From Acinetobacter sp. ANC 4173 (GTDB lineage Bacteria; Pseudomonadota; Gammaproteobacteria; Pseudomonadales; Moraxellaceae): a stretch of DNA of 64,000 bases. The translations under genes and the position numbers were made by a program. Shown piece after piece: positions 9,678 through 18,571 of the stretch; positions within the stretch are counted from its first letter, which is position 1; every line of letters starts with the position of its first letter. The stretch lies in contig NZ_SJOF01000010.1 of the NCBI RefSeq assembly GCF_004331255.1, positions 22,561 to 86,560 on the forward strand, in the 5' to 3' direction. Under the pieces are notes generated by a model, which was not told the DNA's origin, searched no databases, and saw only the letters and a program-made list of their open reading frames with translations.

Positions 9678-10412
9678 TTAGCTCATGTATAAACCACCAT
9701 TTACGTGTAAAACCGTACCTGTAATATAACTTGCCTTCTCAGAAGCCAAGAAACTTACAGCATTCGCGATATCTTGTGGTTCACCTAAACGTTGAAGCGC
9801 CACTTGATCACTCATTTTTTTACGAATTTCTTCGCTTAACTGTTCTGTCATTTCAGTTGCAATGAAACCTGGTGCAACTGAATTTACAGTAATTTGGCGG
9901 CTACCCATTTCTTTTGCAAGACTACGGCTAAATGCCTCAATCCCTGCTTTAGCAGCTGAATAGTTTGCCTGGCCTGGGTTTGCGAAATGTGCAACCACTG
10001 AACTAATATTAATGATTCGTCCAAAACGCGCTTTGGTCATGCCTTTAAGAACACGTTTTGATAAGCGGTATACCGCTTTTAGATGAATATTGAGAATGTC
10101 ATCCCAATCATCTTCAGACATACGCAACAACAAATTATCTTTGGTAATCCCTGCATTATTTACAAGTGCAAGAACTGGACCATAATTTTGTTCGATATCT
10201 GTAACCAAAGCATCAATTGCAGTGCCATCACGGACATCTAGCACTTTACCTGCACCATTTTCACCAAATGCTGCTGATAATTTTTCTGCACCAGAGTCAG
10301 AAGTTGCTGTACCTACTACAAAATAACCGTCTTGAATGAGCTGTTGAGCGATGGCAGCGCCAATCCCTCGACTCGCGCCTGTCACTAATGCAACTTTACG
10401 TTCTTGTGTCAT
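9678..10412 (-). CDS. fabG: 3-oxoacyl-[acyl-carrier-protein] reductase
   Basis: NADPH-dependent reduction of 3-ketoacyl-ACP in each elongation round. A 244-residue short-chain dehydrogenase with the cofactor motif TGASRGIGAA near residue 13, NNAG at about 90, the catalytic serine in INISSVVAH and the YSAAK pair. Its ATG overlaps the fabD stop codon by four bases (ATGA), so translation is coupled. Length and order with fabD and acpP match the canonical fab cluster. Confidence 0.97.
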   Translation of the reverse strand: MTQERKVALVTGASRGIGAAIAQQLIQDGYFVVGTATSDSGAEKLSAAFGENGAGKVLDVRDGTAIDALVTDIEQNYGPVLALVNNAGITKDNLLLRMSEDDWDDILNIHLKAVYRLSKRVLKGMTKARFGRIINISSVVAHFANPGQANYSAAKAGIEAFSRSLAKEMGSRQITVNSVAPGFIATEMTEQLSEEIRKKMSDQVALQRLGEPQDIANAVSFLASEKASYITGTVLHVNGGLYMS

Positions 10413-11395
10413 GCAATTTTCCCTTCCGCCACTAAAATGGCATTCAGCGCATCCTCCACACGACTTTTCGTATCGATTGGGAATGCTTTTTCTATATTCG
10501 GCAAACGTTTCGCAAGATTGGCAAGGACATTACCAGGACCACATTCAACAATATATTGTATGCCCTGATCTTGCACAGTCTGCATTGTCTTTGTCCACTG
10601 CACCGACTGGTACAGTTGCGCAGTCAATGCCTGACGTAATTGCGCTACATCCGTCGCGATTTCCGCGTTGACATTTTGTATTACAGGAATGCTAGGTAGC
10701 TCAATGGCAGTTTGTTCCAAAGCATGCGCGAATTGCTCAGCAGCAGGTTTCATCAGCGAACAATGTGATGGAACTGATACCGGAAGTGCAATTGCCTTGC
10801 CAGATTGTTCTTTTGCAATCGCCATTACTGCTTCTACTGCGGCCTTATCACCCGCAATCACTACCTGACCTTGTGCATTATAGTTCGCAGCTTCTACTGA
10901 ACCCTGACCCTGCGCTGAAACTTCAGCACACAGCTCAAGAACTTTGGCATCTTCTAGACCCAAAATAGCCGCCATTGCACCCTGACCTTGCGGTACAGCA
11001 CTTTGCATAAGTTTGCCACGTAAGTTGACTAACTTAACAGCATCGCCCAAGGACATTGCACCTGCAGCAACCAAAGCACTGTATTCACCTAATGAGTGAC
11101 CAGCAAGATATTTAGGCACTACACCACCCAACTCTAACCAAACACGCCATAAAGCAATACTGGCTGTCAGTAATACAGGTTGAGTAAATTCAGTTTGGTT
11201 TAAGCCTTCACCGCTTTGGGCAATATGCCACAAATCAAAACCTAGGGCTTCAGAAGCTTCCGCGAAAGTATCACGAACACCACTAAACTGTTCAGCAAGT
11301 TCAGCCAGCATGCCGACTTTTTGCGAACCTTGACCTGGAAACACAAATGCAGTTTTTGTTGCTTGAGCTGCTTGTTCAAGTGGTCTAGCAGACAT
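10409..11395 (-). CDS. fabD: Malonyl-CoA:ACP transacylase
   Basis: Loads malonyl groups onto ACP for fatty-acid elongation. The 328-residue protein has the FPGQGSQ motif near residue 19, the nucleophile serine in GHSLGEYSAL and the active-site histidine in VPSHCSLM. It is first of the fabD-fabG-acpP group; the terminator at 11491-11520 separates it from rpmF, so it probably has its own promoter in 11396-11490. In enterobacteria plsX and fabH lie between rpmF and fabD; here they are absent. Confidence 0.97.
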   Translation of the reverse strand: MSARPLEQAAQATKTAFVFPGQGSQKVGMLAELAEQFSGVRDTFAEASEALGFDLWHIAQSGEGLNQTEFTQPVLLTASIALWRVWLELGGVVPKYLAGHSLGEYSALVAAGAMSLGDAVKLVNLRGKLMQSAVPQGQGAMAAILGLEDAKVLELCAEVSAQGQGSVEAANYNAQGQVVIAGDKAAVEAVMAIAKEQSGKAIALPVSVPSHCSLMKPAAEQFAHALEQTAIELPSIPVIQNVNAEIATDVAQLRQALTAQLYQSVQWTKTMQTVQDQGIQYIVECGPGNVLANLAKRLPNIEKAFPIDTKSRVEDALNAILVAEGKIA

Positions 11396-11490
11396 ATAAA
11401 AAATCCTTTATGTAGTCACTGCTCATTCATGGATCGGAAATTTAACACTTAATTTTGTTTTTGGTAATTGCGAAATACAACAAAAATTAA

Positions 11491-11520
11491 AGACAAAAAA
11501 AAGGGAGCTTACGCTCCCAA
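11491..11520 (-). terminator. Intrinsic terminator after rpmF
   Basis: GGGAGC (11503-11508) pairs with GCTCCC (11513-11518) around a 4-base loop. Read on the minus strand it is followed by an eight-T run. It closes the yceD-rpmF unit. Confidence 0.9.
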
Positions 11521-11556
11521 TTTTTTCACTAAGCTTATCACTTAATGCTTCATCAA

Positions 11557-11739
11557 TTATTCAGCAGATGCTTTAGCGAATAATTGACGACCACGGTAGA
11601 TACCATCTTTAGATACGTGGTGACGACGGTGAGTCTCGCCAGTAGCTTGGTCTACAGTTAATGCATTCTCGGTTAAAGCGTCATGTGAACGGCGCATGTC
11701 ACGGCGAGAGCGACTTTTACGGTTTTGCTGAACGGCCAT
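11557..11739 (-). CDS. rpmF: 50S ribosomal protein L32
   Basis: A small basic protein of the large ribosomal subunit, 60 residues. The N-terminus [20 protein letters not shown] is typical of L32. No zinc-binding cysteine pairs are present, as in many gammaproteobacterial L32 proteins. It lies 76 bp after yceD on the same strand, the usual pairing, and is followed by a strong terminator. Confidence 0.97.
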   Translation of the reverse strand: MAVQQNRKSRSRRDMRRSHDALTENALTVDQATGETHRRHHVSKDGIYRGRQLFAKASAE

Positions 11740-11815
11740 GATGGCTCCTTACAAATCGAAAAATATGGATCAGAACAAATTCAGTTGTCTTATACGGAAG
11801 AGTATAACACAAAAA

Positions 11816-12373
11816 TTAGTTAAGTTTACCCTTCAAACTTGCCAAAACATCAAACGGGTTATCCCGCTTCTCTTCGACAAGCTCTTCAATGGCAGGTTGG
11901 TGCTTATGTTCACAAGCATCATGCTTAGCAGACAAAGGCATCAACAATAACAATTCATCTTCTATCAGAGACAGTAAATCAGCCGTCGCAGGTGCATCAT
12001 AGCTACCTTTCGTCGTTGCTTCACTTTCACCTAAGACGATGAAATCAGCATCCTCATCCAAGCGCTCTATCAGTGACTCATCATCCACTAGAGCTAGATG
12101 AAAATCTGAAACGAGTTCAATGTTTACCGTGCCTAAACAGCGTTGGCATTCCATTGGAACCTGCGTTTCAACGTGACCATCTAGCCATACAATGCGATGA
12201 TACGCATCCATTGATAGCTTACAGTCTATGTTAATCAATTGATCATCAATTGATCCAACAGCTTCACGAGCGATACGAGCAAAGCGAGACAATGGCAGGG
12301 TACCTGACCATGTAAAGCCTTGTTCAGCCCATTTAAACGGCTCAATCTGTGCCGGAAAGGTATTTGCTGACAT
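11816..12373 (-). CDS. yceD: YceD/DUF177 family 23S rRNA accumulation protein
   Basis: A 185-residue DUF177 protein. Members are linked to normal 23S rRNA levels and are normally encoded just before rpmF, as here. The family signature is MECQRCLG (about residue 95), and conserved cysteines in this region may bind metal. The mid-to-C-terminal region is acidic (LVDDESLIERLDEDADF). The gene is divergent from epmC, with the promoters for both in the short spacer 12374-12470. Molecular activity is not established. Confidence 0.9.
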   Translation of the reverse strand: MSANTFPAQIEPFKWAEQGFTWSGTLPLSRFARIAREAVGSIDDQLINIDCKLSMDAYHRIVWLDGHVETQVPMECQRCLGTVNIELVSDFHLALVDDESLIERLDEDADFIVLGESEATTKGSYDAPATADLLSLIEDELLLLMPLSAKHDACEHKHQPAIEELVEEKRDNPFDVLASLKGKLN

Positions 12374-12470
12374 AATTAAGGCGGCAATTCTACAAATTCA
12401 TCAGTACTCTGTCAAAGATTAAGATACAATTTTGTACTTATTTAGACAGACCATTTTGGATAACACAGTC

Positions 12471-13133
12471 ATGCATCTGTTGCAGCCGCAAACAGAAGTG
12501 AATAAAAAATCACTTATTAGCACACTTTCAACTGTTCATTTTGACATTTCACCAGACCAAGTGCAACGTTTGGAATGGGCGAATTTACAGACAGAAACTG
12601 AACAAGTTGACTGGCTCATCTTACACTTTAATTACTGGTTTTCCCACCTTAATGTGAATTTGATTCGCGGCGAACATGAACCTGAATATTTTCCAGCGAC
12701 GCAGCAACAGCCTGCACGTATTCAATTTGCTCACGGTTTCTTTAATAGTGCATTACATGAAATTAGTCATTGGAGCATTGCGGGTGAACAACGTCGCCTA
12801 CTCCCCGATTTAGGCTATTGGTATGCCCCTGATGGTCGCACACAAGAACAACAAGCTTTATTTGAGCAAGTGGAAATTAAACCTCAAGCCATTGAATGGA
12901 TGTTTGCCAAAGCCTTTGGACGTAAATTTCGGGTTTCACTCGACAATTTGACAGGTGAAGGCGGTGATGGTTCAACTTTTAAAGATCATGTATATGCACA
13001 AGTTCAGCGTTATTGCTCTGGAGAAATGACTCTACCACGAGATGCAAAATACTTTATTGACTGTATCTGTGCTTGTACGAGAAGTGGCAAAAGATTACAA
13101 AGTGGCGAGTTTCAACGCGAAATGCTGGACTAA
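12471..13133 (+). CDS. epmC: Elongation factor P hydroxylase (YfcM family)
   Basis: Hydroxylates the modified lysine of elongation factor P after EpmA/EpmB act on it. The protein carries the family hallmarks ALHEISHWSIAGEQRRLLP (with HExxH-like metal ligands), GYWYAPDGR and EVKPQAIEW. The start is taken as ATG 12471 (220 residues); the frame is open back to TTG 12432, but that would add 13 unsupported residues. epmA/epmB and efp are not in this window. The serine in HWSIAG replaces a cysteine often found there. Confidence 0.85.
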   Translation: MHLLQPQTEVNKKSLISTLSTVHFDISPDQVQRLEWANLQTETEQVDWLILHFNYWFSHLNVNLIRGEHEPEYFPATQQQPARIQFAHGFFNSALHEISHWSIAGEQRRLLPDLGYWYAPDGRTQEQQALFEQVEIKPQAIEWMFAKAFGRKFRVSLDNLTGEGGDGSTFKDHVYAQVQRYCSGEMTLPRDAKYFIDCICACTRSGKRLQSGEFQREMLD

Positions 13134-13211
13134 TTACAGAAATTCATCAAAGTTACATGACAACATGTTGTAATTTCAGCAGATAATATCTAAAAAAATC
13201 AGGAGAAAAAT

Positions 13212-13829
13212 ATGTTGCACTTAAGAATACATCCTGATAATCCACAACCGCGCTTAATCAGCCAGGCAGTGGAGCGCATTCGTGCGGGTGATGTGGTGGT
13301 TTATCCAACGGATGCGGCTTATGCGATTGGATGTCAGATTGGAAATAAGAATGCCATGGAGCGTATTTCTCAGATCCGTGGCTTAGGACCCAAGCATCAG
13401 TACGCGATTATTTGTTCAGACTTATCCGACATTGCCACCTATGCCAAAGTCGATAATGCCATGTATCGTTTACTGAAAAATAATACCCCTGCCGTGACCA
13501 CTTTCATTTTACCAGCCACCAGCGAAGTACCTAAACGCTTAATGCACCCGAAAAAGAAAACCATTGGTCTGCGCATTCCAAGTAATCCAATATGTCAATT
13601 ATTACTCAAAGAATTAGGTGAGCCACTGCTGACCAGTACGCTGATTTTACCGGGTATTGACGATCCTTTAGATGACCCCTATGAAATTGAGATGCAACTT
13701 GAAAAACGCATAGATGTCTTTATTGATGGCGGTTTAGGTACTTTAAGCACCACCAGTATTGTAGATTTATCAGGAGAGAGTCCTGTTGTGATTCGTAAAG
13801 GCGTAGGTGATGTGAGTGCTTTTGAATAA
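13212..13829 (+). CDS. YciO/Sua5/YrdC-domain protein
   Basis: A 205-residue YrdC-fold protein, closest in length and motif to YciO rather than to the essential TsaC. Visible motifs: VVYPTDAAYAIGCQIG near residue 29, a nucleotide-binding KKKTIGLRIPSN, and LLTSTLILPG. YrdC proteins make threonylcarbamoyl-AMP for tRNA t6A; YciO members have weak or uncertain activity, so the exact role is open. AGGAG lies 7 nt before the ATG. It stands alone, 78 bp after epmC. Confidence 0.85.
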   Translation: MLHLRIHPDNPQPRLISQAVERIRAGDVVVYPTDAAYAIGCQIGNKNAMERISQIRGLGPKHQYAIICSDLSDIATYAKVDNAMYRLLKNNTPAVTTFILPATSEVPKRLMHPKKKTIGLRIPSNPICQLLLKELGEPLLTSTLILPGIDDPLDDPYEIEMQLEKRIDVFIDGGLGTLSTTSIVDLSGESPVVIRKGVGDVSAFE

Positions 13830-13841
13830 ATTCAACTCTCA

Positions 13842-13872
13842 GGGTTGGGGGGCTTAACCCCTCCCCCAATCC
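13842..13872 (+). terminator. Possible G/C-rich terminator hairpin after the yciO-like gene
   Basis: GGGTTGGGGG pairs with CCCCCAATCC across a short loop (one G-T pair). No long T run follows, so this is a weaker call. The rest of the spacer 13873-14158 is AT-rich without a gene and should contain the scpA promoter. Confidence 0.45.
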
Positions 13873-14158
13873 ATTTATTAACGTTTATGCTCTTGTTTTA
13901 TCTTAATTTTATAATTTTTCTATTCCTAATTTTTTTTACATGATGATTTCAACGTTCATCACAAAAATAAATACCCCATATTTATTTTCATACTTTTTTG
14001 TTATTTGAACCTCCAAGTAATTTATTCATCTCTTAATATGCATTACACTAAGGCCTATTAAAATTATGTATTTTTTAATCACCTCTACTTTCTCCCCTAA
14101 GTACTGATTCGAAAACACATAATCATGCCTTTGAAAATTCGCGTGGCCAATAACTGTA

Positions 14159-14950
14159 ATGAATCAATCCGTCCCTAATGCTATGGAAGAAACGCCGCAC
14201 ATCCGTGTTCTAGATGAATGGCAAGACTCCATCCCTGAGGATTTATATATTCCTCCTGCCGCATTTGAAATTCTCTTGGAGCATTTCGAAGGACCACTCG
14301 ACTTTTTAATTTACTTAATTCAAAAAAATGGCTTCGACTTATTACAGTTAGATATTGCCCCCATTGCGGCTCAATATCTTTCTTACATGGATGCCATGAA
14401 GTCACTAAATATTGAGCTAACTGCTGACTATATGGTGATGGCGGCCTTATTGGCTGATTTAAAATCCCGTTTATTACTGCCAAAGCCTACCAGTATTGCC
14501 GTTGAAAAGGACCCGAAACAAGAACTGATTGATCGGCTAGAAACTTATCTTCGCGTGAAACAAGCGGCTGAGCGTTTGGGCCAAATGAGTATTTTAGAAC
14601 GAGATACTTTTCAGACCAATGTCAGTCTGGGCGATGTCGCAGTCCATCATGATGGCTTTTCCGTCAATCTATTGCATGATGCTTTGTTTTGCGTGTTTAA
14701 TCGCCCAGAGCCAGTGACCCATAAAATTGAGCAAGAACCAGTATTGCTTGAAGAACGAATTGCATTTATTGAAGAAAAGCTGCAAGCCGGTGAAGTTCTC
14801 GATTTTATTGAATTACTCAAACCCAGTCAGGGTCGTATGGGCGTGGTCGTGACTTTCATGGCCGTGCTGGAACTGACACGTCAACAACGCATTCAAATTA
14901 TTGGTTCAGGTATAGAGGCGCCACTTAGTGTCCAAGGAGCACACGTATGA
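14159..14950 (+). CDS. scpA: Segregation and condensation protein A (kleisin)
   Basis: Kleisin subunit that bridges SMC heads in the condensin complex. 263 residues with the ScpA motif FEGPLDFLIYLIQKNGFDLLQLDI at about 40-65, the LADLKSRLLLP helix and a C-terminal winged-helix region. The ATG at 14159 lacks a clear ribosome site and Met-9 is a possible alternative. The gene overlaps scpB by four bases (ATGA). Its partner smc lies in the same window at 38.4-41.9 kb on the other strand. Confidence 0.95.
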   Translation: MNQSVPNAMEETPHIRVLDEWQDSIPEDLYIPPAAFEILLEHFEGPLDFLIYLIQKNGFDLLQLDIAPIAAQYLSYMDAMKSLNIELTADYMVMAALLADLKSRLLLPKPTSIAVEKDPKQELIDRLETYLRVKQAAERLGQMSILERDTFQTNVSLGDVAVHHDGFSVNLLHDALFCVFNRPEPVTHKIEQEPVLLEERIAFIEEKLQAGEVLDFIELLKPSQGRMGVVVTFMAVLELTRQQRIQIIGSGIEAPLSVQGAHV

Positions 14951-15531
14951 GTGAAGCGGATCTGTTTTCTCAATCAGAAATTCAACATGAAATGCTGATG
15001 CAACTGGAAGCCATTATTTTTGCGAGTGATGCGCCTGTTTCTTTGGCACGTCTGAAAGAAGCCTTTCAAGATCAATATTCCAAATCTGAACTGCGCCAGC
15101 TGATACAACAACTCATGGTTTTACAACACGGTCGCTCGATCGAACTGGTAGAAACTGCACAAGGTTTCCGCTTTCAAGTACGCGCTAAGTATCGTCAGAT
15201 TATTAGTCAAACGTGGCCTGAGCGTCCAACACGCTTATCGCCTTCTCTGCTCGAAATTCTAGCGGTGGTGGCTTACCATCAACCCGTGACTCGTGCAGAC
15301 ATTGAACAAATTCGCGGAGTCTCGAATAATAGTCAAATATTAAGAACTTTGTTCGACTGGAACTGGATTAAAGAATCTGGTTTTAGGGAACTCCCTGGAA
15401 GACCCGCGTTGTTAGTTACAACGCCACAGTTTTTAAATGCTTTTGGCCTAACATCCATTGGTCAATTGCCTCCCCTACAGGATGCCAAGGAAGCTTTTAT
15501 GGCTCTCGATGCGCAAGCACCGAGGTCTTAA
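14947..15531 (+). CDS. scpB: Segregation and condensation protein B
   Basis: A 194-residue winged-helix protein that dimerises and binds ScpA in the SMC condensin. Conserved region LLEILAVVAYHQPVTRADIEQIRGV and the GRPALLVTT motif near the C-terminus are typical. It is translationally coupled to scpA by a 4 bp overlap, and rluB follows 41 bp later, the common scpA-scpB-rluB order. Confidence 0.95.
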   Translation: MSEADLFSQSEIQHEMLMQLEAIIFASDAPVSLARLKEAFQDQYSKSELRQLIQQLMVLQHGRSIELVETAQGFRFQVRAKYRQIISQTWPERPTRLSPSLLEILAVVAYHQPVTRADIEQIRGVSNNSQILRTLFDWNWIKESGFRELPGRPALLVTTPQFLNAFGLTSIGQLPPLQDAKEAFMALDAQAPRS

Positions 15532-15572
15532 ATAGGTGAACTGTTGATGATAATTTCTAAGGTTATGCTGTC

Positions 15573-16679
15573 ATGAGTGAAAAATTGCAAAAGGTGCTCG
15601 CACGAGTTGGTCTCGGCTCTCGCCGTTATATGGAAGAAGTGATTGCTGCTGGTCGCGTGAGTGTCAACGGTCAAGTTGCCCAAGTAGGCGAACGTATTGA
15701 GCCAGGCGATGAGCTTCGCATCGATGGTCGTAAAGTGCAGTTCCAAATTGAAGACGAAATTCGCCGTCGTGTTTTAATTTACTACAAACCAGAAGGTGAA
15801 ATTTGTTCACGTAACGATCCTGAACAACGCCCAACCGTGTTTGATAACTTGCCGAGCATTACCAATGATCGTTGGGTGATGGTGGGTCGTCTGGATATTA
15901 ACTCTACAGGCTTGTTGCTGTTCACAAATGATGGTGAACTCGCAAACCGCTTAATGCACCCATCGAATGAAATTGAGCGTGAATACGCAGTGCGTGTTAT
16001 GGGTGAAGTAACGCCACAAATTAAAAACAACATGTTGCGTGGTGTCGTGTTAGACGATGGTCCTGCAAAATTTGAATCATTCTCTGAAATTGGCGGTGAA
16101 GGAATTAACCGTTGGTTCCAAGTGGTGGTAAAAGAAGGCCGTAACCGTGAAGTGCGTCGTATTTTTGAATCTCAAGGTTTGAAAGTGAGTCGCCTATTAC
16201 GTACCCGTTATGGCACCGTGATTTTACCGCGCGAACTTCGTACTGGCCGTTGGATGGAGTTAGATAAAAACGACATCGACAATTTAACCAAATCGGTTGA
16301 ACTTAAACCACGTCAAGGTACAGGTTTATTCGGCATGGCAAAACGCCGCACTGAACGTATGCAAGAAAAACCACTGGTAGCACGTCGTGGCGGTTTCTTA
16401 CGTCAACAACGTCGTGACAATGAAGATGAAGGTCAACAACAAGCGAAGCCAGCCTTCAACCGTGAACGCCGTGAAAACCCAAATGGTCATAGCCAACGTC
16501 GTCAGGACAACGCGCAAACAGGTTATGGTCAACGTGAATCACGCCAAAACTCTGGCTATGCACAACGTGATAACCGCTCAGAAAACTTTGGCAACAAAGG
16601 TACTTATGGTCAACGCGATGCGCGTGATGAAAATGCACCACGTAAACCTTTTGGAAATAAAAGCTTTAAGAAGTTTTAA
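15573..16679 (+). CDS. rluB: 23S rRNA pseudouridine(2605) synthase with long Arg/Gln/Asn-rich tail
   Basis: Isomerises a uridine of 23S rRNA. Domains: an S4 RNA-binding domain (residues 1-60) and the RsuA/RluB catalytic domain (about 70-240) with the aspartate in GRLDINSTGLLLFTNDG and the family motif EGRNREVRRIFES. Residues from about 255 to 368 form a low-complexity, positively charged tail rich in Arg, Gln, Asn and Gly with repeated GYGQR/GYAQRD-like units. Such tails occur in some RluB proteins and probably add RNA contacts. A terminator follows. Confidence 0.93.
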   Translation: MSEKLQKVLARVGLGSRRYMEEVIAAGRVSVNGQVAQVGERIEPGDELRIDGRKVQFQIEDEIRRRVLIYYKPEGEICSRNDPEQRPTVFDNLPSITNDRWVMVGRLDINSTGLLLFTNDGELANRLMHPSNEIEREYAVRVMGEVTPQIKNNMLRGVVLDDGPAKFESFSEIGGEGINRWFQVVVKEGRNREVRRIFESQGLKVSRLLRTRYGTVILPRELRTGRWMELDKNDIDNLTKSVELKPRQGTGLFGMAKRRTERMQEKPLVARRGGFLRQQRRDNEDEGQQQAKPAFNRERRENPNGHSQRRQDNAQTGYGQRESRQNSGYAQRDNRSENFGNKGTYGQRDARDENAPRKPFGNKSFKKF

Positions 16680-16697
16680 TCATTAAAGTTAAAATTT

Positions 16698-16722
16698 GAG
16701 CCACTTTCGAGTGGCTCTTTTT
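16698..16722 (+). terminator. Intrinsic terminator after rluB
   Basis: GAGCCACT (16698-16705) pairs with AGTGGCTC (16710-16717) around a TTCG tetraloop and is followed by five T residues. Confidence 0.92.
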
Positions 16723-16840
16723 ATATAAGATGTATGCAGTGCAATAAGACTGCTTTCAGTTATGGCGCACGAAGCATCGCCCATAAAAAACACCTAATCT
16801 GGTGAGCGTTTTGGTTCTCCGACCAATAGCAGCCGATTGA

Positions 16841-18559
16841 TTACACACCCAGTGGAATGGCACTGAGTAAGCGTTTGGTATATTCATGCTGTGGCGACTG
16901 ATACAAATCATCTGAATTGGCTATTTCGACAATATCCCCATGATTCATCACCATAATCTGATCTGACATATATTTCACCACCGATAAATCATGCGAGATA
17001 AAAATATAGCTGAGTCCGAATTCATCCTGTAAATCTTGCAGAAGATTGAGCACTTGTGCCTGTACAGAAACATCCAGTGCCGACACCGATTCATCACAGA
17101 TCAAAATTTCAGGCTTTAAGGTTAGGCAGCGTGCAATCGCAATGCGCTGTCGCTGTCCACCTGAAAATTCATGTGGGTAACGATGATAGGCAGATGCAGA
17201 CAGACTCACTCGTTCTAACAGATCCAAGGCAATTTTTTTCCGTTCTGCATCATTGGCACCTATGCCATGTATCTGCATCGGTTCTAACAAAATCTGTCCC
17301 ACAGTAAACCGCGGGTTGAGCGATGCATAAGGATTTTGAAAAATAATCTGAATTTTACGTTGAAACTGGGCAAACTGCTTGTCTGTCATGGCCAAGATAT
17401 CTTGCCCATAAATCCGAGCCGTTCCACCTGTTGCTTGTTGTAAGCGCATGAGTAGTAGACCAATCGTGGTTTTACCTGAACCCGACTCACCGACTAGCCC
17501 TAAAGTTTTGCCTTTTGCCAGTTGGAAGCTGACGCCTTTTACCGCTTGAAACTCATCTTTTCCAAACAGTCCTTTACGACTATAAAATGATTTTTTTAAA
17601 TCACGGACATCCAGAATAATTTCTTCATTACCGTTCAAGCCTCGTTGTCGCTGTGCACGAGGCTGTTCAGTCACCACTTTTTCTACCCAATCCTGACCTT
17701 GTTGCTGCATAAAGTCACTGATCATCGGCAAGCGAAACGGGCGTTGTGACAGTTGCGGACGACATTGTAATAAGGCACGGGTATAAATATCTTGAGGGTG
17801 TTCAAGCACTGAATTAACTGCACCCTGCTCACGAATTTCCCCATGCCGCATCACAATCACGCGATCCGCAATTTCACTCACTAATGCCAAGTCATGGGTA
17901 ATAAACAGCATCGACATATTACGGCGTCGCTGTAAGTCCTGTAATAAATCCAGAATTTGCCTTTGAATCGTGACATCCAACGCCGTCGTCGGTTCATCCG
18001 CAATTAACAACTTTGGTTCACAGGCAATTGCCATGGCAATCATCACCCGCTGCTGCTGCCCACCCGAAAGCCGACTGGGATAAGCATCAATTTTAGTCTC
18101 AGGAATAGGAATGCCCACTTCTTTGAGTAACTCCAAAGCACGTGCTCTGGCTTGCTTGCGCCCCATTGCCAAATGTAACCTGAGCACTTCTGCAATCTGA
18201 TCCCCCACAGTAAATACTGGATTCAATGAAGACATCGGTTCCTGAAAAATCATGGCGATGTCTTTGCCACAAATTTTTCGCATCTCTGCACGTGATAAGG
18301 TCAGTAAATTCACGCCTTCAAACATGATTTTACTTTCCGTCGCAATTCGCGCTTGTTCTGTTGGCAACAACCCCATGGTTGCCAAAGAGGTCACTGATTT
18401 ACCACAGCCCGATTCACCAACCAAAGCCACTGTGGTATTTGCTGGAATCGAGAACGAAATGCCTTTAACTGTTTCAATATATTGCTTGTTTTCGTCTTTA
18501 AAACTGACTTTAAGATTTTCAACTTTCAACAATATTGGATCACCATGCTGTTCAGTCAT
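16841..18559 (-). CDS. Oligopeptide ABC transporter, fused double ATPase (OppD-OppF type)
   Basis: Energises peptide import; both ATPases are fused in one 572-residue chain. N-terminal half (OppD-like): Walker A GESGCGKS, signature LSGGQQQR, Walker B LLIADEPTTALD. C-terminal half (OppF-like): GESGSGKT, FSGGQRQR and ILICDESVSALD, where serine replaces the usual proline. An oligopeptide-transporter C-terminal segment links the halves. Last gene of a six-gene minus-strand operon, 12 bp after the permease. YejF-type fused ATPases are a good comparison. Confidence 0.93.
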   Translation of the reverse strand: MTEQHGDPILLKVENLKVSFKDENKQYIETVKGISFSIPANTTVALVGESGCGKSVTSLATMGLLPTEQARIATESKIMFEGVNLLTLSRAEMRKICGKDIAMIFQEPMSSLNPVFTVGDQIAEVLRLHLAMGRKQARARALELLKEVGIPIPETKIDAYPSRLSGGQQQRVMIAMAIACEPKLLIADEPTTALDVTIQRQILDLLQDLQRRRNMSMLFITHDLALVSEIADRVIVMRHGEIREQGAVNSVLEHPQDIYTRALLQCRPQLSQRPFRLPMISDFMQQQGQDWVEKVVTEQPRAQRQRGLNGNEEIILDVRDLKKSFYSRKGLFGKDEFQAVKGVSFQLAKGKTLGLVGESGSGKTTIGLLLMRLQQATGGTARIYGQDILAMTDKQFAQFQRKIQIIFQNPYASLNPRFTVGQILLEPMQIHGIGANDAERKKIALDLLERVSLSASAYHRYPHEFSGGQRQRIAIARCLTLKPEILICDESVSALDVSVQAQVLNLLQDLQDEFGLSYIFISHDLSVVKYMSDQIMVMNHGDIVEIANSDDLYQSPQHEYTKRLLSAIPLGV

Positions 18560-18571
18560 GTCATATACCTC

